DNA of 64,000 nt from Rhizobium sp. AQ_MP (GCF_014237835.1 NZ_JACJVI010000003.1:124001-188000); one strand, 5' to 3'; shown: positions 30,290-39,877, counted from the stretch's first letter. Notes: generated by a model from the letters alone, not told the origin. Numbers and translations: made by a program.

Positions 30290-31474
30290 ATGTTCCTGCC
30301 GTTTTTTCTGCGCCTGAGAGAAGAGAAGGTTCCCGTGACCCTGCGGGAATACCTGGCTTTGCTCGAAGGCCTTGAAGCGGGTCTCGTCGATTTCGATCCG
30401 GAAGGCTTCTACTATCTCGCCCGCACCACCCTGGTGAAGGACGAGCGCTTCATCGATCGCTTCGACCGGGTGTTTTCCGAGATTTTCGGCGGTATCCTGA
30501 GCGAGGGGGCTGCGGACGCCGTCGATCAGCAGCTGATCCCCGAAGACTGGTTGCGCAGGCTGGCGGAAAAGCATCTGTCGGACGAGGACAAGAAGCTGAT
30601 CGAGAGCCTCGGTGGCTTCGACAAGCTGATGGAAACGCTGAAAAAGCGGCTGGCCGAACAGAAGGAGCGCCATCAGGGCGGCAACAAGTGGATCGGCACG
30701 GCCGGCACCTCGCCCTTCGGCGCCTATGGCTACAATCCGGAAGGCGTGCGCATCGGCCAGGAGGAAAGCCGCCATCGACGGGCGGTCAAGGTCTGGGACA
30801 GCAGAGAATTCCGCAATCTCGATGACCGCGTCGAACTCGGCACGCGCAACATCAAGGTGGCGCTCCGACGGCTGCGCCGCTTCGTGCGCGAAGGGGCGGC
30901 CGAGGAACTTGATCTCGCAGGCACGATCCGATCGACTGCCGAGCACGGCTATCTGGATGTGAAGACGCAAGCGGAGCGCCGCAATGCCGTGAAGCTCCTG
31001 ATGTTCTTCGACATCGGCGGCTCGATGGACGACCATGTGCGCGAGGTCGAGGAGCTGTTTTCAGCGGCACGCTCCGAATTCCGGCACATGGAGTATTTCT
31101 ACTTCCACAATTGCCCCTATGAGCGCGTCTGGAAGGACAACCAGCGCCGCCATGCCGATACCATTCCGACGGTGGATGTGATCAGGACATTCGGCGCGGA
31201 CTACCGGCTGATCTTCGTCGGCGATGCGGCGATGAGCCCCTATGAGATCACCCATCCTGGCGGTTCGGTCGAGCATTGGAACACGGAGAGCGGGGCGGCC
31301 TGGCTCACACGCTTGACCGACCATTTCCGGCGACATCTCTGGATCAATCCCCTGCCACAGGCGAACTGGGACTATACCATGTCGGTCGGACTGATTCGCC
31401 GGCTGATCGGCGACCGGATGTATCCGTTGACGCTGGGTGGTCTTGAGGCGGCAGCCCGCGAGCTTTCGCGGTGA
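30290..31474 (+). CDS. VWA-domain protein, CoxE-like
   Basis: A 394-residue protein whose N-terminal half (MFLPFFLRLREEKVPVTLRE … GAYGYNPEGVRIG) is the CoxE/YehP-type leader and whose C-terminal half is a von Willebrand A domain with the MIDAS variant MFFDIGGSMDDH (DxGxS instead of DxSxS). CoxE-like proteins act with MoxR ATPases in enzyme activation. The likely partner MoxR is encoded at 10278, outside this locus. No target enzyme is adjacent, so its client remains unknown. The ribosome site before the start is weak. Confidence 0.85.
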   Translation: MFLPFFLRLREEKVPVTLREYLALLEGLEAGLVDFDPEGFYYLARTTLVKDERFIDRFDRVFSEIFGGILSEGAADAVDQQLIPEDWLRRLAEKHLSDEDKKLIESLGGFDKLMETLKKRLAEQKERHQGGNKWIGTAGTSPFGAYGYNPEGVRIGQEESRHRRAVKVWDSREFRNLDDRVELGTRNIKVALRRLRRFVREGAAEELDLAGTIRSTAEHGYLDVKTQAERRNAVKLLMFFDIGGSMDDHVREVEELFSAARSEFRHMEYFYFHNCPYERVWKDNQRRHADTIPTVDVIRTFGADYRLIFVGDAAMSPYEITHPGGSVEHWNTESGAAWLTRLTDHFRRHLWINPLPQANWDYTMSVGLIRRLIGDRMYPLTLGGLEAAARELSR

Positions 31475-31513
31475 ACGACAAACAATCATGACAAGAGGCG
31501 AGGAAACGACAAG

Positions 31514-32524
31514 ATGACGAAGACGGTGTTCGGCGTGATGCCAACGGGGGAAGCGGTAGAGAAGGTTGTGCTGACGGGCGGTGGCCTGACCGCCTCCATC
31601 ATCACCTTTGGCGCGGTCCTGCAGGACCTGCGGCTCGACGGCCACGACGCTCCGCTGGTGCTCGGCTTCGACGATCTCGCCGGCTATCTCGACCACTCGC
31701 CCTATTTCGGCGCGACGCCTGGCCGCTGCGCCAACCGCATCGGTGACGGGCGCTTCACGCTCGATGGCACCGACTACCAGCTGGAGCTGAATGAACGGGG
31801 TGTCTCCCACCTGCATGGCGGCTCCGACGGGATGGGCCGGCAGAACTGGACGATCCTGGAGCACGCTGCGGATTCCGTCGTGATGGAGGTGACCGATCCG
31901 GATGGACGCGCCGGCTATCCGGGTACGACGCGCACCCGTGCGACCTTTGCACTCAAGCCCGGCGGCGTGTTCTCGGCGCTTTACGAGACGGTGACCGACA
32001 AGCCGACCATCGCCAATGTCTGCCACCACGCCTATTTCAATCTCGACGGTCGCCCGGATATCCTCGGCCACGACCTGATGATCGCTGCCGACCACTACAC
32101 GCCGGTCGACGAGCGCCTCATTCCGACGGGTGAAATCCGCCCGGTCGAAAGCACCGCCTTCGACTTCCGCGACATGCGGCCGATCCGTCTGGAGGTCGAT
32201 GGCGAACAGCTCGGCTACGACCATAATTTCTGCTTTTCGAGCAGCCGCGTTGCCAAGCGCAGCGTATCTCTGGCGCGCAGCGTCAATTCCGGTGTGACCA
32301 TGGAGATCCTGACGACGGAGCCGGGCGTGCAGTTCTATGCCGGCGGCAAGGTCTCGCCGGCCGTTCCGGGCCTCGAAGGGCGCCGCTACGGAGCCTTTGC
32401 CGGCTTCTGCATGGAAACCCAGGTCTGGCCGGATGCGATCAATCATCCGAACTTCCCGAACGCGGTGCTACGGCCGGGCGAGGTATTGCGCCAGGAGACC
32501 GATTACGTCTTCTCGAAGAGTTGA
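31514..32524 (+). CDS. Aldose 1-epimerase (mutarotase)
   Basis: A 336-residue GalM-family enzyme that interconverts alpha and beta anomers of hexoses. The sequence shows FGATPGRCANRIGDGRFTLDG, the catalytic His in NVCHHAYFNLDG, YDHNFCF, and the catalytic Glu in the C-terminal GFCMETQVWPDAINHPNFPN. Length is standard. GAGGAAAC precedes the start. It follows the VWA gene by 39 bases and may be co-transcribed with it, without an obvious link in function. Confidence 0.92.
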   Translation: MTKTVFGVMPTGEAVEKVVLTGGGLTASIITFGAVLQDLRLDGHDAPLVLGFDDLAGYLDHSPYFGATPGRCANRIGDGRFTLDGTDYQLELNERGVSHLHGGSDGMGRQNWTILEHAADSVVMEVTDPDGRAGYPGTTRTRATFALKPGGVFSALYETVTDKPTIANVCHHAYFNLDGRPDILGHDLMIAADHYTPVDERLIPTGEIRPVESTAFDFRDMRPIRLEVDGEQLGYDHNFCFSSSRVAKRSVSLARSVNSGVTMEILTTEPGVQFYAGGKVSPAVPGLEGRRYGAFAGFCMETQVWPDAINHPNFPNAVLRPGEVLRQETDYVFSKS

Positions 32525-32635
32525 GGTCAGGAGGGGATCGGCTGCGGGGTGACCTGTGGCCGGTCACGCGTCTCGTCGAGCGAGGCGCAAAGGCGCCATC
32601 GATCCTGCATAGTCAGAAGATATCTGGAGGAAGAA

Positions 32636-32710
32636 TGGAGCGGGTGAAGCGATTCGAACGCTCGACCCCAACCTTGGCAAGGTTGTGCTCTACCCCTGAG
32701 CTACACCCGC
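32636..32710 (-). tRNA. tRNA-Gly (GCC)
   Basis: The minus strand reads GCGGGTG (acceptor), TAGCTC…GGGGTAGAGC D arm, CCTTGCCAAGG anticodon arm with GCC, a GGTTCGAATC-like T arm (GCGTTCGAATCGC) and CACCCGC-T-CCA. All four stems pair and CCA is encoded. It decodes GGC/GGT, the commonest glycine codons in this genome. Confidence 0.97.
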
Positions 32711-32774
32711 TCATCAACCGCGATCCTGGGGTAGTGTCTGGATCGTGGGCCGTCCGTCTTGCGGCGACGGGCGC

Positions 32775-32803
32775 TATATGGCCCAATCGATTTTCAAATG
32801 CAA
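32775..32803 (-). promoter_or_regulatory. Possible promoter of tRNA-Gly
   Basis: On the minus strand TTGCAT (32803-32798) and CATATA (32780-32775) are 17 bases apart, about 50 bases upstream of the mature tRNA. The rest of 32711-32986 holds no gene I can support. Confidence 0.35.
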
Positions 32804-32986
32804 CAGGGAAATGACGGATCAGCGCGAAAAAAATTTGAGGTCGGGCCAAGAGGCTGAGAAAGCTGAGCTTTCGCAGGGTTTTGGGAGTCTTGAAAGATTG
32901 CAGGATGTCGGTCTTGGGCCTATGCCTCTCTGCAAATCCCGTTAAGCACGGGGCATGAACATACCGACATTCCATGCGAGGCCATC

Positions 32987-33490
32987 ATGACGACGCCGAA
33001 AACGCCTGACGATCTCTTCCGCTTTCTGGACGAGCTGGGAATTGCCCACAAGACCAAGACGCATCCGCCGGTGTTCACGGTCGCCGAATCGGTGTCGCTG
33101 CGCGACGAGATCCCCGGCGGCCATACCAAGAACCTGTTCGTGAAGGACAAGAAGGACAATTTCTTCCTGCTGACCGTCGAGGAACATGCGTCCGTCGACC
33201 TCAAGACCGTCCACACGATCATCGGTGCGGCGAGCAAGGTCTCCTTCGGCAAGCCGGAGAAGCTGATGGAATATCTTGGCGTCGTTCCCGGCTCCGTCAC
33301 GGCGCTCGGTGCCATCAACGATACCGGCAAGAATGTCACCTTCGTGCTCGACAAGGATCTGATGGAGCACGAGATCATCAACTGCCATCCGCTCTCCAAC
33401 GACGCGACGACCTCGATCGGCCGGGATGACCTGATCCGCTTCATGGAGGCGACCGGGCATACGCCGCTTGTCTTGAAAGTCACGGCCTGA
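32987..33490 (+). CDS. YbaK/ProX-type prolyl-tRNA editing domain protein
   Basis: A 167-residue free-standing editing domain related to YbaK and the ProRS INS domain. It shows HPPVFTVAESVSLRDEIPGGHTKNLFVKDKK, the essential Lys of the family, and the C-terminal GAINDTGKNVTFVLDK and NCHPLSNDATTSI segments. This PrdX/ProXp-ala arrangement hydrolyses mischarged Ala-tRNA(Pro). The start has GAGG a few bases upstream. It precedes the thioredoxin gene by 67 bases, with the same orientation. Confidence 0.9.
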   Translation: MTTPKTPDDLFRFLDELGIAHKTKTHPPVFTVAESVSLRDEIPGGHTKNLFVKDKKDNFFLLTVEEHASVDLKTVHTIIGAASKVSFGKPEKLMEYLGVVPGSVTALGAINDTGKNVTFVLDKDLMEHEIINCHPLSNDATTSIGRDDLIRFMEATGHTPLVLKVTA

Positions 33491-33557
33491 CATACGATCT
33501 TAACGGCAAGGACGGCAGCCTCTCCGAAGGCTGCGAATCAGGCGGGAGATGCAGAGC

Positions 33558-34532
33558 ATGAGCGACTACGGCAACCCTTACGGCGGCTATGGCAACCAGA
33601 CCATGACGGCCAAGGCACAGTTTGGCGGCGCTCCCGAGGGTCAGGCTCCGGCCGGCGAGCTGATCAAGGACACGACGACGGCGAACTTCGCCCGTGACGT
33701 AATGGACGAATCGCGCAACCAGCCGGTGCTCGTCGATTTCTGGGCGCCGTGGTGTGGCCCGTGCAAGCAGCTGACGCCCGTCATCGAAAAGGCGGTCAAG
33801 GAAGCCGGTGGCCGGGTCAAGCTCGTCAAGATGAATATCGACGACCATCCCTCCGTCGCCGGCCAGCTCGGCATCCAGTCGATCCCGGCGGTGGTTGCGT
33901 TCGTCAATGGTCGCCCCGCCGACGGGTTCATGGGCGCGCTGCCCGAAAGCCAGGTCAAGGCCTTCATCGACAAGGTTGCCGGTCCGGCCGGTGCGGACCA
34001 GGCTGCAGAGATCGCGGCCGTGCTTGAAGAAGCCGCAGGGATGCTTGCGGCAGGCGATATCGACGGCGCTGCCCAGCTGTTTGCGGCGGTCTTGCAGGCC
34101 GACCCCGACAACACCAAGGCGATTGCCGGGCTTGCCGATTGCATGATCGGAGCGAACCAGCACCAGCGTGCGCGCGAACTCGTGAGCCAGTTGCCGGAAG
34201 ATCTGGCCAAGGCTGCCGAAATCCAGGCAATCCTCAAGCGTCTCGACCAGATCGACGAGGCCCGCAAGCTCGGCGATCCCGTGGCGCTCGAACATACGCT
34301 GTCGCTCAATCCGGACGATCATGAGGCGCGGATGAAGCTTGCCAAGATCCGCAATGTCGAGGGTCGGCGCGAGGAAGCGGCCGAACATCTGCTGCTGATC
34401 ATGAAGCGGGATCGCAGCTTCGAGGATGACGGCGCGCGCAAGCAGCTGCTGCAGTTCTTCGAGGTCTGGGGACCCAAGGATCCGGCCACAGTCATGGCAC
34501 GGCGCAAGCTCTCTTCGATCCTGTTTTCGTGA
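33558..34532 (+). CDS. Thioredoxin-TPR protein (CnoX/YbbN-like)
   Basis: A 324-residue fusion of an N-terminal thioredoxin domain with the redox centre WCGPC (Cys66, Cys69) and a helical region with degenerate TPR repeats. In E. coli the equivalent CnoX/YbbN protects substrates from oxidative aggregation and passes them to GroEL; the E. coli protein has lost the WCGPC activity, whereas here it is intact. The ATG at 33558 has GGGAG nine bases upstream; the ATG at 33549 is too close to that site. The Gly/Tyr-rich N-terminal 30 residues are probably disordered. Confidence 0.9.
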   Translation: MSDYGNPYGGYGNQTMTAKAQFGGAPEGQAPAGELIKDTTTANFARDVMDESRNQPVLVDFWAPWCGPCKQLTPVIEKAVKEAGGRVKLVKMNIDDHPSVAGQLGIQSIPAVVAFVNGRPADGFMGALPESQVKAFIDKVAGPAGADQAAEIAAVLEEAAGMLAAGDIDGAAQLFAAVLQADPDNTKAIAGLADCMIGANQHQRARELVSQLPEDLAKAAEIQAILKRLDQIDEARKLGDPVALEHTLSLNPDDHEARMKLAKIRNVEGRREEAAEHLLLIMKRDRSFEDDGARKQLLQFFEVWGPKDPATVMARRKLSSILFS

Positions 34533-34618
34533 GCCGCGACCGGTCTTGAGTTTTGGCCGGCGCGACCCAGATAGAAGCCAAGAATGAACACCGGATTTTC
34601 CGGACAGGATGTGCTTCG

Positions 34619-35296
34619 ATGCAAGTGGGAAATGCCCGATATCTGACGGCTGCGGACCTTCCAGAGACGGTCCCGGTCTTCCCCATCTCCGGCGTGCTGC
34701 TGCTGCCAGGCGGCCAGTTGCCGCTCAACGTGTTCGAGCCGCGTTATCTCGCGATGTTCGACGCGGCGCTGGCGGGCAACAGGCTGATCGGCATGATCCA
34801 GCCGGCGATGTCGGAAGTGCAGGCCAATATTTTGCCCGAGCGCCCGCAGCTGGCGCCGGTCGGCTGCCTGGGACGCATCACATCCTTCACCGAAACCGGC
34901 GATGGACGCTATATCGTCTCGCTTGCCGGGGTCTGCCGCTTCCGGTTGATGGACGAGGCGGCGACCAGCAAACCCTTCCGCAGTTTTCACATCGCGCCGT
35001 TCATCGCTGACCTGACATCGGCGGAGGATGAAGGCCAGGTCAATCGCGAGGGGCTGCTTGCGGCATTCAAAGCCTATCTCGATGCGAACAAGCTGGAGGC
35101 GGACTGGGAAAGCGTGGAGCGCGCTTCCAACCTGACACTGGTGAATTCCCTGTCGATGATGTCGCCCTTTGGCCCGCCTGAAAAGCAGGCGCTTCTGGAG
35201 GCGCCCGACCTCAAGACCCGCGCCGAGACCCTGATTGCCATCACCGAAATCGTGCTTGCACGGACCTTCGGCGATGCCGACACCATGCTGCAGTGA
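34619..35296 (+). CDS. Lon N-terminal substrate-binding domain protein
   Basis: A 225-residue protein consisting of the LonN/PUA-like domain alone: VPVFPISGVLLLPGGQLPLNVFEPRYLAMFDAAL is its signature. No AAA or protease domain is present, so it is not Lon. It may present or bind unfolded proteins. The start at 34619 follows AGGA; an earlier in-frame ATG is non-conserved. It lies between the thioredoxin-TPR chaperone and a Trm112-like gene, a rhizobial order that suggests a proteostasis cluster. Confidence 0.9.
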   Translation: MQVGNARYLTAADLPETVPVFPISGVLLLPGGQLPLNVFEPRYLAMFDAALAGNRLIGMIQPAMSEVQANILPERPQLAPVGCLGRITSFTETGDGRYIVSLAGVCRFRLMDEAATSKPFRSFHIAPFIADLTSAEDEGQVNREGLLAAFKAYLDANKLEADWESVERASNLTLVNSLSMMSPFGPPEKQALLEAPDLKTRAETLIAITEIVLARTFGDADTMLQ

Positions 35297-35299
35297 CCG

Positions 35300-35497
35300 A
35301 TGCCCGATAATCCAACCAGTCTCGTTGACCCCAAGATGCTGGAGCTTCTGGTCTGTCCGTTGACGCAGGGCATGCTGAAATGGGATCGCGAGAAGAACGA
35401 ACTCGTTTCGGAAAAGGCGCGGCTTGCCTATCCGATCCGCGACGGGATCCCGATCATGCTGGTTTCAGAGGCGCGCAAGCTCGACATGCCGGCCTGA
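35300..35497 (+). CDS. Trm112/UPF0434-family protein
   Basis: A 65-residue protein: [20 protein letters not shown], then [18 protein letters not shown]. The Trm112 fold normally carries four zinc cysteines; here the second pair and part of the first are missing (CPL followed by TQG), as in many bacterial YcaR-like members. In other systems Trm112 proteins stabilise methyltransferases. It starts three bases after the LonN stop and is surely co-transcribed. Confidence 0.9.
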   Translation: MPDNPTSLVDPKMLELLVCPLTQGMLKWDREKNELVSEKARLAYPIRDGIPIMLVSEARKLDMPA

Positions 35498-35536
35498 TGG
35501 CGGACAGCGGCCATTGTCCTGAAGCCGTGTGGCTTT

Positions 35537-36751
35537 TCAGATGGTCTGTCCACCGAGAAGCCGGGGACGGTCGTGGCCTGAAGATCCGGCCGCTTCGCGG
35601 ATGAAATAGGTCTTCAGCGCCGGAATACGATCCACGACACCGAGGCCGAAGTCCCGGAGCACGCGAATGGGCGTCACGTCATTGGAGAAGAGGCGGTTCA
35701 GGACGTCGGTGGTCACGCCCATGCGGAAGGTATCGAACCGCCGCCAGACCTGATAGCGCTCGAGCACGTTGACCGAGCCGATGTCGAGCCCGAGGCGATC
35801 GGCCTCCACCACGGTTTCGGCCAGTGCCGCGACGTCCTTGAAGCCTAGATTGAGCCCCTGGCCGGAAATCGGATGAATGCCATGGGCGGCGTCGCCGGCC
35901 AGCGCCAGGCGCGGGGCGACGAAGGCGCGGGCAAGCGTCAGGCCGAGCGGGAAGGCGCGGCGATCGGGAGTCGCGCGGATGGTGCCGAGCTTGTGGCCGA
36001 AGCGGCGCTCGAGTTCCGCCTCGAAAAGCAGATCATCGGAGGCGACGAGGCGATCGGCATCTTCGGTGCGCTCGGTCCAGACGAGCGACGAGCGGTTGCC
36101 CTTGAGCGGCAGAATGGCAAACGGCCCGGCCGGCAGGAAATGTTCCTCGGCCACGCCGTCATGGTGACGCTCGTGCTCCACCGTCGTGACGATGCCCGAC
36201 TGCCCGTATTGCCAGGCCACCGTCTTGATGCCCGCCAGATCCCGAAGCTTCGAGCGCACGCCGTCGCAGGCGACCACAAGCCGCGTCGAAACGACGCTGC
36301 CATCCGAAAGCGTCAGTTCCGCGCTCGGTCCGGTGTCGCGAAAACCGGTCGCCCGAAGGCCGTGGCGGATGGTGATGCCGCGCTCGGCGCAGGCGTCTCT
36401 GAGAGCTGCGACCATGCTGACATTCGGGATCATGTGCGCGAAGGGCCGCCCGTCCTCGACCGCGCCGTCAAAGGTCAGGAAAACCGGGCGAACCGGATCG
36501 GAGGTTTTCGAATCGGTCACGATCATCCGGTTGATCGGCTGCGCATCCGGCTCGATCCTGTCCCACAGGCCGAAGACGTCGAGCATCTTCGTGGCGGCCG
36601 CAATGATTGCCGAGGCGCGGGGATCCTTCTTCCAGGCCTCCTCGGGTGCTGCTTCGACAACTTCGATCGCAAGATGCGGTGCGGCTTGCTTGATGGCGAC
36701 CGCTGCCGAAAGGCCGACATAGCCACCGCCGACGACGAGTACATCCAGCAT
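35537..36751 (-). CDS. UbiH/UbiF-family FAD monooxygenase (ubiquinone synthesis)
   Basis: A 404-residue class A flavin monooxygenase: VLVVGGGYVGLSAAVAIKQ (FAD ADP site), VACDGVRSKLRDL (DG motif) and LALAGDAAHGIHPISGQGLN (FAD ribityl site, with the UbiH-type GQGLNLGFKDVAAL). These enzymes hydroxylate the ubiquinone ring. Whether it acts at C5, C6 or C1 (UbiI/H/F/L) cannot be told by eye; rhizobia often have a broad-range UbiL-type enzyme. It is convergent with the Trm112-like gene and divergent from tesB. Confidence 0.9.
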   Translation of the reverse strand: MLDVLVVGGGYVGLSAAVAIKQAAPHLAIEVVEAAPEEAWKKDPRASAIIAAATKMLDVFGLWDRIEPDAQPINRMIVTDSKTSDPVRPVFLTFDGAVEDGRPFAHMIPNVSMVAALRDACAERGITIRHGLRATGFRDTGPSAELTLSDGSVVSTRLVVACDGVRSKLRDLAGIKTVAWQYGQSGIVTTVEHERHHDGVAEEHFLPAGPFAILPLKGNRSSLVWTERTEDADRLVASDDLLFEAELERRFGHKLGTIRATPDRRAFPLGLTLARAFVAPRLALAGDAAHGIHPISGQGLNLGFKDVAALAETVVEADRLGLDIGSVNVLERYQVWRRFDTFRMGVTTDVLNRLFSNDVTPIRVLRDFGLGVVDRIPALKTYFIREAAGSSGHDRPRLLGGQTI

Positions 36752-36834
36752 GGCGAATTCCTTTGTTCTTGTAGACCTGATGTCACCTATATAGATCAGC
36801 CTTGAACGGGTGCCTATAAGCGGAGCAATGCATT

Positions 36835-37719
36835 ATGTCGCAGCCATCGGGCCAGACCAAACCCATGCAGGAGCTGATCGAGCGTCTCGATCTAGAAAAG
36901 CTGGAGGAAAACCTGTTTCGCGGAAGCAGTCCGCAGAACGGCTGGCAGCGTGTTTTCGGCGGTCTCGTGATTGCCCAGGCCCTGATGGCCGCACAGCGTT
37001 GCGTCGACCCGGATCGCATCGTGCATTCGCTTCACGCCTATTTCATGCGCCCAGGCGACCCGTCGATCCCCATCGTCTACCAGGTCGAACGCATCCGGGA
37101 CGGTTCGTCCTTCACCACGCGCCGGGTGGTGGCGATCCAGCATGGCAAGGCGATCTTTTCCATGTCGGCCTCGTTCCAGGTGGAGGAGCCCGGCTTCGAC
37201 CATCAGGTGACAATCCCTGGCGTGCCGGCGCCCGAGACGCTGATGGGTGAGGCCGAATTCCGCGCGGCCTTCCTTGCCCAGGCGCCCGAGACGGTGAAGA
37301 AATACTGGGGTCGCGAGCGGCCGATCGAGATCCGTCCGACATCGCTCACCCATTATCTCTCCCGCGAGAAGCTGGAGCCGGAAGCGCATATCTGGGTTCG
37401 CGCTTCGGGCATCGTTCCGGATGACAGGCATTACCAGGCAGCCATTCTTGCCTATCTTTCGGACATGACCCTGCTCGACACATCGCTTTATGCCCATGGC
37501 ACGTCGATCTTCGATCCCGAACTGCAGGTAGCAAGCCTTGACCACGCCATGTGGTTCCATCGTGCCTGCCGACTGGACGACTGGCTGCTCTACACGCAGG
37601 ACAGCCCGAGCGCTGCCGGCGCCCGCGGGATGACCCGCGGCAGCATTTTTACCCGGGACGGTCGGCTCATCGCCTCCGTGGCTCAGGAAGGCCTGATCCG
37701 CAAACGGGCAAATGATTAA
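36835..37719 (+). CDS. tesB: Acyl-CoA thioesterase II TesB
   Basis: A 294-residue double-hotdog thioesterase: NLFRGSSPQNGWQRVFGGLV, HSLHAYFMRPGDPSIPIVYQ, and the catalytic-region LAYLSDMTLL, DHAMWFHR and MTRGSIFTRDGRLIASVAQEG segments are those of TesB. It hydrolyses medium and long acyl-CoAs in the cytoplasm. It stands alone; the glnK promoter region follows it. Confidence 0.95.
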   Translation: MSQPSGQTKPMQELIERLDLEKLEENLFRGSSPQNGWQRVFGGLVIAQALMAAQRCVDPDRIVHSLHAYFMRPGDPSIPIVYQVERIRDGSSFTTRRVVAIQHGKAIFSMSASFQVEEPGFDHQVTIPGVPAPETLMGEAEFRAAFLAQAPETVKKYWGRERPIEIRPTSLTHYLSREKLEPEAHIWVRASGIVPDDRHYQAAILAYLSDMTLLDTSLYAHGTSIFDPELQVASLDHAMWFHRACRLDDWLLYTQDSPSAAGARGMTRGSIFTRDGRLIASVAQEGLIRKRAND

Positions 37720-37753
37720 ATCCTGAGCAACAAGATTTTTCTGCGTCTTTTTT

Positions 37754-37770
37754 GTGCGCACATTGTGCAC
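37754..37770 (+). promoter_or_regulatory. Possible NtrC enhancer site upstream of glnK
   Basis: GTGCGCACATTGTGCAC contains TGCGC and GTGCA half-sites five bases apart, similar to the TGCAC…GTGCA halves of NtrC sites, though the usual spacing is larger. It lies about 75 bases upstream of the sigma-54 promoter, a normal enhancer distance. Confidence 0.4.
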
Positions 37771-37841
37771 TCATTTGCCTGTTTCTTGGGTAAGTGTGAC
37801 AGAAGCTTTACATTTCAATAACTTATAGAGCTTCTTGAATC

Positions 37842-38285
<444 letters not shown>

Positions 38286-38312
38286 GAGCGGCTGTAAGGG
38301 GAGTTGTTACTG

Positions 38313-39674
38313 ATGTCATTTGCCAAGTTGAATTCCAATCTCGTGCGCGTTGGCGCCGCGTCTGCAGCCCTGCTGGCGCCGGTCGTCGCCTTTGCGCAGG
38401 AAGCGGCGCCCGCTGCTGCCGAAGCGGTCGCGGCCGCGCCGGTTCCGAACAAGGGCGATACCGCCTTCATGTTCCTTTGCACCATCCTCGTTCTGTTCAT
38501 GCTGATCCCGGGTCTGGCTCTGTTCTACGGCGGCTTGGTTCGCGCGAAGAACATGCTCTCCGTGCTGATGCAGTGCACGGTCATCGGGTCGGCAGTTATG
38601 CTCGTCTGGGTGATCTACGGCTATTCCTTCGCTTTCGGCGGTTCGGAAAACCCCTTCTTCGGCGGCTTCGCCAAGCTCTTCCTCGCCGGTGTCACACCGG
38701 AGAGCACGGCCGCGACTTTCTCGGACGCGGTCATTCCGGAATACATCTTCATGCTGTTCCAGATGACGTTCGCAGCCATTACCCCCGCTCTGATCGTCGG
38801 CGCCTTTGCTGAACGCATCAAGTTTTCCGCAGCTGTCCTGTTCTGCCTTCTCTGGGTCACCGTCGTCTACTTTCCGATCGCCCACATGGTCTGGGATGCC
38901 AAGGGCCTGATCTTCGGCTGGGGCGCGCTCGACTTCGCCGGCGGTACCGTCGTGCACATCAATGCCGGCGTTGCCGGTCTGATCGGCGCGATCATGCTCG
39001 GCAAGCGTACCGGCTACGGCAAGGACATGATGGCACCGCACTCCATGACGCTCACGCTTGTCGGAGCAGCCATGCTCTGGGTCGGCTGGTTCGGCTTCAA
39101 TGCCGGTTCCAACCTCGAAGCTTCCGGCGGCGCGATGCTCGCCACCGTCAACACCTTCATCGCCACTGCGGCTGCTATCGTCTCCTGGTGCCTGGTTGAA
39201 ACCTTCACCCGCGGCAAGGCCTCGATGCTGGGCGCAGCTTCGGGCATGATCTCCGGCCTCGTCGCGATCACCCCGGCCGCCGGTATCGCCGGCCCGATGG
39301 GTGCCATCGTCATGGGTCTGATGGTTTCGCCGCTTTGCTATTTCTTCGTCGCCGTCGTGAAGAACAAGTTCGGCTATGATGATACGGCAGACGTCTTCGG
39401 CGTTCATGGTGTCGGCGGCCTCTTTGGGGCGATCGCGACCGGCGTCTTCGCGTCCGCTTCGCTCGGTGGCATCGGCTACGCCGAAGGGGTGACCATGGGT
39501 GGTCAGGTCATGACCCAGATCTACGCCGTCGTCGTAACACTTCTGTGGTGCGGTATCGGTTCGTTCATCCTGTACAAGGTTGTCGACATGATTGTCGGCC
39601 TGCGTGTTCCGGTCGAAGCCGAACGCGAAGGTCTCGACCTCGCCTCGCACGGCGAAGCGGCCTACCACAGCTAA
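38313..39674 (+). CDS. amtB: Ammonium transporter AmtB
   Basis: A 453-residue transporter with a cleavable signal peptide (residues 1-~27, …AFAQEA) and eleven spans. The pore histidines are in DFAGGTVVHINAGVAG and DVFGVHGVGGLFGAIATGVFA, and the signature FYGGLVRAKNMLSVLMQC is present. AAGGGGAG precedes the ATG at 38313. It imports ammonium as NH3/H+ and is gated by GlnK from the preceding gene. A terminator follows. Confidence 0.97.
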   Translation: MSFAKLNSNLVRVGAASAALLAPVVAFAQEAAPAAAEAVAAAPVPNKGDTAFMFLCTILVLFMLIPGLALFYGGLVRAKNMLSVLMQCTVIGSAVMLVWVIYGYSFAFGGSENPFFGGFAKLFLAGVTPESTAATFSDAVIPEYIFMLFQMTFAAITPALIVGAFAERIKFSAAVLFCLLWVTVVYFPIAHMVWDAKGLIFGWGALDFAGGTVVHINAGVAGLIGAIMLGKRTGYGKDMMAPHSMTLTLVGAAMLWVGWFGFNAGSNLEASGGAMLATVNTFIATAAAIVSWCLVETFTRGKASMLGAASGMISGLVAITPAAGIAGPMGAIVMGLMVSPLCYFFVAVVKNKFGYDDTADVFGVHGVGGLFGAIATGVFASASLGGIGYAEGVTMGGQVMTQIYAVVVTLLWCGIGSFILYKVVDMIVGLRVPVEAEREGLDLASHGEAAYHS

Positions 39675-39709
39675 GATCCCTGGCGGATCTCAACGTCCAA
39701 ATGCGGCAG

Positions 39710-39737
39710 CGCCCGGGTCTCATCGCCCGGGCGTTTT
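39710..39737 (+). terminator. Rho-independent terminator after amtB
   Basis: CGCCCGGG (39710-39717) pairs with CCCGGGCG (39726-39733) and TTTT follows. It closes the glnK-amtB operon. Confidence 0.9.
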
Positions 39738-39774
39738 CTGTTGAAGCTGCCATGTAGCCGCGGCAAGCGCATGG

Positions 39775-39789
39775 TTAATGCACCATTAA
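39775..39789 (+). promoter_or_regulatory. CtrA-binding box upstream of ftsK
   Basis: TTAA-TGCACCA-TTAA is an exact TTAA-N7-TTAA full CtrA site, 88 bases before the ftsK ATG. CtrA is the alphaproteobacterial cell-cycle master regulator. The match is exact; control of ftsK here is an inference. Confidence 0.6.
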
Positions 39790-39877
39790 CCCTCCCTCCT
39801 GTAGGGTGCGGAGTGGATATCCCCGCGCTGAAAGGGGATTGGGACCCATCACCTGTAACCGGACGGACAGACATTCC

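Noticed and set aside
31061..32446. 461-codon minus frame opposite the VWA and epimerase genes
   Set aside because: It spans two certain genes in antisense; no start context.
38316..39668. 450-codon minus frame opposite amtB
   Set aside because: Shadow: very Asp/Glu/His-rich, no motif, while amtB has every family hallmark.
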